Of a DNA stretch of 64,000 bases, positions 51,401-57,400 are shown piece by piece (the first letter of the stretch is position 1; each line of letters opens with the position of its first letter). A program made the position numbers and the translations under genes. The notes beneath the pieces were generated by a model that worked only from the letters and a program-made list of their open reading frames with translations, made no database searches and was not told the DNA's origin. The stretch covers positions 62,001 through 126,000 of the forward strand of contig QRFJ01005784.1 in the NCBI GenBank assembly GCA_006176705.1, given 5' to 3'. This DNA comes from Cocos nucifera (Eukaryota > Streptophyta > Magnoliopsida > Arecales > Arecaceae).

Positions 51401-54400
51401 AGGCCCATTCAATGGCCTATTTGTGCCCCTATTGCCATGATAGGGATAGGAGGAGAACCTCGTCCTAACATGGGCAAGTGGAAGACCTCCGGTTATTTAA
51501 GATAGGAGGAGGGGAGAGGCCCATTCAACGGCCCATTCTGTACCCCTATTGCCATGTTAGGAACAGGAGGAGAACCTCGTCCTAACATGAGCAAGTCGAA
51601 GACCTCCAATTATTTAAGACGAGGGAAGAGGCCCATTCAACAGTCCATTTATGCTCCTATTGCTATGATAGGGACAGGAGGAGAACCTCACCCAAACATG
51701 AGTAAGTCGAAGACCTCCGATTATTTAAGACAAGAGGAAAAAGGCCCATTCAATGGCCCATTTGTACCCCTATTGCCATGTTAGGAACAGGAGGAGAACC
51801 TCATCCTAACATAAGCAAGTTGAAGACCTCGGTTATTTAAGACAGGAGAAAGGGAGAGGCCCATTCAACGGCCTATTTATGCCCTTATTGTCATGTTAGG
51901 AACAGGAGGAAAACCTCGTCCTAACTTGAGCAAAGTCGAAGGCCTCATTAATTTAAGACGGGATGAGGGGAGAGGCCCATTCAATAGCTCATTTGTGCCC
52001 CTACAGTCTTGTTAGGAACAGGAGGAGAATCTCGTCCTAACTTGAGCAAAGTCGAAGGCCTCGATAATTTAAGACGGGATGAGGGGAGAGGCCCATTCAA
52101 CGGCCCATTTGTGCCCCTACAGCCTTGTTAGGAACAGGAGGAGAACCTCGTCCTAACTTGAGCAAAGTCGAAGACCTCGATAATTTAAGACGGGATGAGG
52201 GGAGAGGCCCATTCAACGGCCCATTTGTGCCTCTACAACCTTGTTAGGAACAGGAGGAGAACCTCGTCCTAACTTGAGCAAAGTCGAAGACCTCGATAAT
52301 TTAAGACGGGATGAAGGGAGAGGCCCATTCAACGGCCTATTTGTGCCTCTACAACCTTGTTAGGAACAGGAGGAGAACCTCGTCCTAACTTGAGCAAAGT
52401 CGAAGACCTCGATAATTTAAGATGGGATGAGGGGAGAGGCCCATTCAACGACCCATTTGTGCCTCTACAGCCTTATTAGAAACAGGAGGAGAACCTCATC
52501 CTAACTTGAGCAAAGTCGAAGGCTTCATTAATTTAAGACAGGATGAGGAGAGAGACCCATTCGATGACCCATTTGCGCCCCTACTGCCATGTTAGGGACA
52601 GGAGGAGGACCTCGCCCCAACATGAGCAAACCAAAGACCTCTAGTTATTAAAAATAGGAGAGAAGACCTATCAACGGCCTGACCATGCCACTGCAGCCTT
52701 ATTAATAGAAGGAGAACTTCGTCCTAATATGAGCAAATCAAAGACCTCCGGTTGCCTGAGACAGGAGGAAAATCTCATCATGGCAAAAGCAAAAACCAAC
52801 CTCATCAAGAACAAGCAAGGACTTCGTCTTGACAAAAGGACCAAGGAAAAACCAACTAAGCTGAAAATGGAAAGACAACATCGTCCTGATACAAAAAAAG
52901 ATCTCCGATCATGAAAAGACAGGAGAAAAGCTACTTTTCGACGATTATTCCAACAAAAGACAAAACGAAGGAGAAAAGCGAAGAAATGAAACAGAAAAAC
53001 AATTAAAGAAGGTATTTCTTCATTAAAGTTAGAATTGTTACAAAATGAAGGTTTATAAGACCGGCTACAAAAGCGAGGAAAAGGGCAAAGCTCTAAGAAG
53101 GATCTGATCCCTCAGACTTTGGGCTGCTGGCCATCACCAAAGATTCTTTTAAACTGACTATCTCTTCCTCAAGTTCTTTCTTCCTTAGTAGACTCTCCAC
53201 ATACATCCTATCGGCTCGTCAATAATTATCTTCAGATTCTCTCAATTGCCTGCTCAAAACCGCTGACTCAACCTCCACGTCCTTCATAGCTTGACGCTCG
53301 TATACCATCTGGATCTTCAACTATTGGAGTTCGACCTTATCCTTCTCGTATGCAAATGAAAGACCGCGGAAGGATTCCCTCAGAAAAATAACCCGCTCCG
53401 ACTCTTTATCAACACGGCCTGCTGATTATCGTGTAATTGCCTCCGAAGACGAGCCACCTCTTCGTTTGTCGATTTGAGCTCACTTTTAAGCCTACTCGTT
53501 CTCTCCTTATAATCAGTCCTACACTTATTGTGCCGAGCTTCGACGTCATGAAGCTGCTTCTGGAGCTCGAAAAAATTTTTCGACCAAACTCAATCGTGTC
53601 TCGACTTATTAGAAGACCACGATGAACTCCCCTCCAACAATCAGATTGTCTCTTTCGTCGAATCAAGTTCAACTTTGAGAGAGCTGATCTTTGCGGTCAA
53701 CGCCCAGGACTTATCACTGGCGCTTTTCTTAAACTCCACTAACTCCTCGAAATTACCCTTCTTAATGCTGGAGCTCACGAAATCCTTTGTGTAATTTGCG
53801 GAGGCGAGTGACTTCAATCGTTGCCTCCAAAGCATTTTTCCTGGATCTTTGGAGTTCTTCTGTCTTTTTCAATTTTTTCCTCACGTGATGAATTTTTCTC
53901 TTCAAACTCTTAATTACCGATTTTAAAGAAATTCCTTGAGGCAACATCGGCGGGAGACTGCATCCAACATATGAAAGGAATTCTAAGCTATTGATAAAAA
54001 GAAGTCCTACTTTCATTGATAAAAGTTTTTTCGAGTACAGGATGAAATAAAAAAAAAATACAATAACTAAAAGCTCCCAACCTTGGGAGGGAAAGCAGCA
54101 GGGGAACTCGACGCTCTTGCAGTAGCTGCGGACTCAGGAGCAAGTTTGGCTGGTGGTTTAAAGGGTCCGGGCTCCTCAACAGCAGGTTTGGAAGGTTCTA
54201 CGACCGCTCCGGTGGGAGAAGGGTCGACTGCAGCAATGGATGGTTCGGCTTCTCCATCGACAGCCTCCTCTTCTTCCAAAAAACTTAGGTCAAGCTCGAG
54301 AAATTTTCAGGCGACTCGGCCCTCGCAGAACTCAAAACCTTTAATGAACGCCTGCTGGCCGAACTCGACATTCAGATTCCTCATTTCAAAAGAGGCCTTG

Positions 54401-57400
54401 AACTCTTCCACGGCCCGGATCATCGACTTCGCCATCCGAGCTTCCAATTCGGCGACTTTGATCTCAGCTTCTTTCTTCCTTTCCTCCTCTAGAGCCAGTG
54501 CAGCCTTAAGTCCGACCGAGACGAACTCCTTCCCGAGCACACCCTAGAGACTTCTTATTTCCGTCATCTTCTCCTCCGCAAGATGCTCAACCTCGCCGAC
54601 CTTTTCCTAAAGGCGACTGACCTCGGCTCGAAGATCCTCCTGGACCTTCTCTACCTCCGCCTCCAGACGGTATGCCCTCTTGATGTGGGCAAGCATTTGG
54701 TGATCTGACTGCAACAAATGATCGATGTTAAAAATAAAATTAAAAAAAAAAGAAGAAAAGGAAGAACGAGAGAAGAAGGAAAAAGCAGAAGACAAGAGAA
54801 GAAATTGGGCAATGAAGCAATCACCTTGAGGGTTCCGAGAGAACCCCAAACGAGCTGCCGCGGTTCAAGGTCGGCCATGCGGTCCACCACCTCCGATATG
54901 GCAAATTTATCAGTTAAAGCCCGGACGATCTCCGGGTCATCGAAAGGATCCTCTCCTCGTTCATCGCTGTCGTCATTCGGCTCACTAAAGTGACCCTTAC
55001 GGGGTGTCTTCACGACAGCTTTCTTTTTCTTCTTCCCTTTCCTCATCTCTCCCTCAGCAGGAAGCTTCGGAGCTTGATCCCCATTGGAAGGGCCCAGGGG
55101 CGCAGAAGGCATGGAATCCGCATCAACGGTGCCGACCTCGGCAGTTGGAAGAACCTCGGCACTAACGGCAACCTCGGAAGCAGCAGCAATGACAGCGGGG
55201 GCCACGAAGCTTGAAGCACCGACCTTCACCCTCTTCGAACTACCACCTGGCGCTTTCCCTTTCCTCTTCTGGTAGTAAAGCCCCTTTGCAAGCATGGCGG
55301 CAACTTCAGTATCCATTTCTGCAACAAAGAAGAAATCACAATCAATGACAGTACACAAATATGAAATCGAGTGAATCCGAAAAGTAAAAAATGTACCAGC
55401 AGGGTCAAGAGGACTCAAACCTAGGTTAAACAAGGTCTGTTCTTTCAGAAGATCGGAAAGAAGAGGAGCTCAGTATGCTTTGAGTTTGTTGGAGGAATCA
55501 AGGTCGGCTCTATCTAAGCTAGAAGCTCGGCGGACTGACTCCTTAATGTGACCCCAAGGAGCAAGATCCAAAAGCAAGGTCAGTCAGTGCACAAAAAAAG
55601 TACTTTTCCTTCCAGTTGTGAATGAAAGGAGCGCCTTTCAGTAACCCTTTCTTACCGAACTAGGGGAAGAAGTACCACCAGTCCTTCGCAGAAGGATGGT
55701 GCTTGAAGTATAGAAGTTCCTAAAGAGTGAAATGGTCAAATGGACCTCGGCTAAACGACAGAGGAAAAGGAATCCTATCACAAACCTAAAAGAATTTGGC
55801 ACTACGGAGGCAAGGAAGATGTTCAGAAACCGAAAAAGAGCAACTACGAAAGGAGGGAGCGAAAGTCGGAGTCCGGCACGCAGAGTTTCTAAATATAAAC
55901 AGAATCGGCCAGCCGGAGGAAAACTCGCTCGGTCACCCGATGCAGAAAGTTCAAGGTCGTACTCCTGAGGGATCCCGTACTGAATCGTAATTAGGGAAAG
56001 ATCGTTCAGGGTCAGGACGTAAGGAATGGTATCCAACATGAAAGGTTGATGAGACATGTCTCCAGTGCGAACTACTGTAACAGGGACGGGATCAAGGAAG
56101 GCTGGACCGGACGAACTTCAGGAACCAATAGATTAGGAAGTTCCGGAGGACATCCGGATCAAACTAAATTAAAGAGAAATCCCAGAAAATTAAGAGGCAA
56201 AGGATGCGGAAAACTCCTTAAGGAAAACTGAGAGAATAAGAAGCGAAGGATGCTAAAATGATTAAAAAGGATGGCGGAACTGACCTAGGTCGATCGAGAA
56301 GGACAAAGAGGCGATGAGCATGATGAAGACCAAGCAGAAGAACGCCTAGAGCCAGGAAGGACGGAGGAAGAAACCAGAACTCTCGAATGAAAGAAAAACG
56401 AAGGCCGGAGGAGGAAGGAACCAAGACTCTCGAAGGGAAGGAAGATGAGAACCAGGAAAGGAAGGACTTAAATAGCAGAAAGTGGCCCAAAACCATCATG
56501 ATTGTAGATCTCCCTCGACCGTTCTTCATGCGATGCGTGTCCCAAGCATCATGACAAAAGAATGGCGACAGGCAGTGCCTTTATGGTGTCGTATCTCGAG
56601 CAGCGCTTCGGTGGAAATTTCGAAAATCCGTCTCTTCGAGTCGGATCGAGTTAAAAGAACTCTGGCGCCAATATGGAAGATGACAAAATGCCTTTTTTTT
56701 TTCAATAATCGCAGAATCAAGAAAAGAACTTCGGCAGTCGCTTTTTTACTCCCTTCCTTCGAATTTCGAACTCGGAAGTAGGGAGACTATTGTTGGGGGT
56801 AAACCCCGCTCCCGCCGAAGTTCGGTCTAATGCTCAGCCAAGTGTAATCTGTAACCGCAGAAGAGTTTCAATCGCCACTTCTCCTTCAGTCGAACTCCTC
56901 CCAGACTTTTCCTTCAATTGAACTTCTCCATCAGTCGGAATCCTTCCGAACTTCTCCTTCAGCCGAACTCCTCCAAGACTTCTCCTTCAGTCGGACTTTT
57001 CCATCAGTCGGACTCCTTCCGGACTTCTCCTTCAGCCGAACTCCTCCAAGACTTCTCCTTCAGACTCCTTCATCAGTCGACTCATTCCAGACTTCTCCTT
57101 CAGCCGAACTCCTCCCAGACTTCTCCTTCAGCCGAACTTTTCCATCAGTCGGACTCCTTCCGAACTTCTCCTTCAGCCGAACTCCTCCCAGACTTTTCCT
57201 TCAGCCGGACTCCATCAATCGGACTCCTTCTGGACTTCTCCATCAATCGAACTCCATCTGGATTCCTCCAGTGGATTACTTTCAGATTTCAACTAGCATT
57301 CCTCCCGCATGATCCCCTCTAGTCGTATTCCCTTTAGGTGATTTCTTTCAGTCAAATCCCTTTTAATCTACAACTCTCTACACGGCACGAATCAACTCAC

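Noticed and set aside
51554..51784. Open frame with repeated GGEPxPNMSKSKTS
   Set aside because: It is an artefact of the 116-bp tandem array.
51324..52820. CRISPR-like array
   Set aside because: The repeats are direct and contiguous at 116 bp without unique spacers, inside a plant retrotransposon.
54083..54547. 154-codon plus-strand open frame (Ala/Ser/Gly-rich)
   Set aside because: It is the shadow of the antisense accessory frame on the minus strand.
56918..57322. Ser/Phe-rich repetitive open frame
   Set aside because: It arises from the CTTCTCCTTCAG minisatellite in the 3' LTR.
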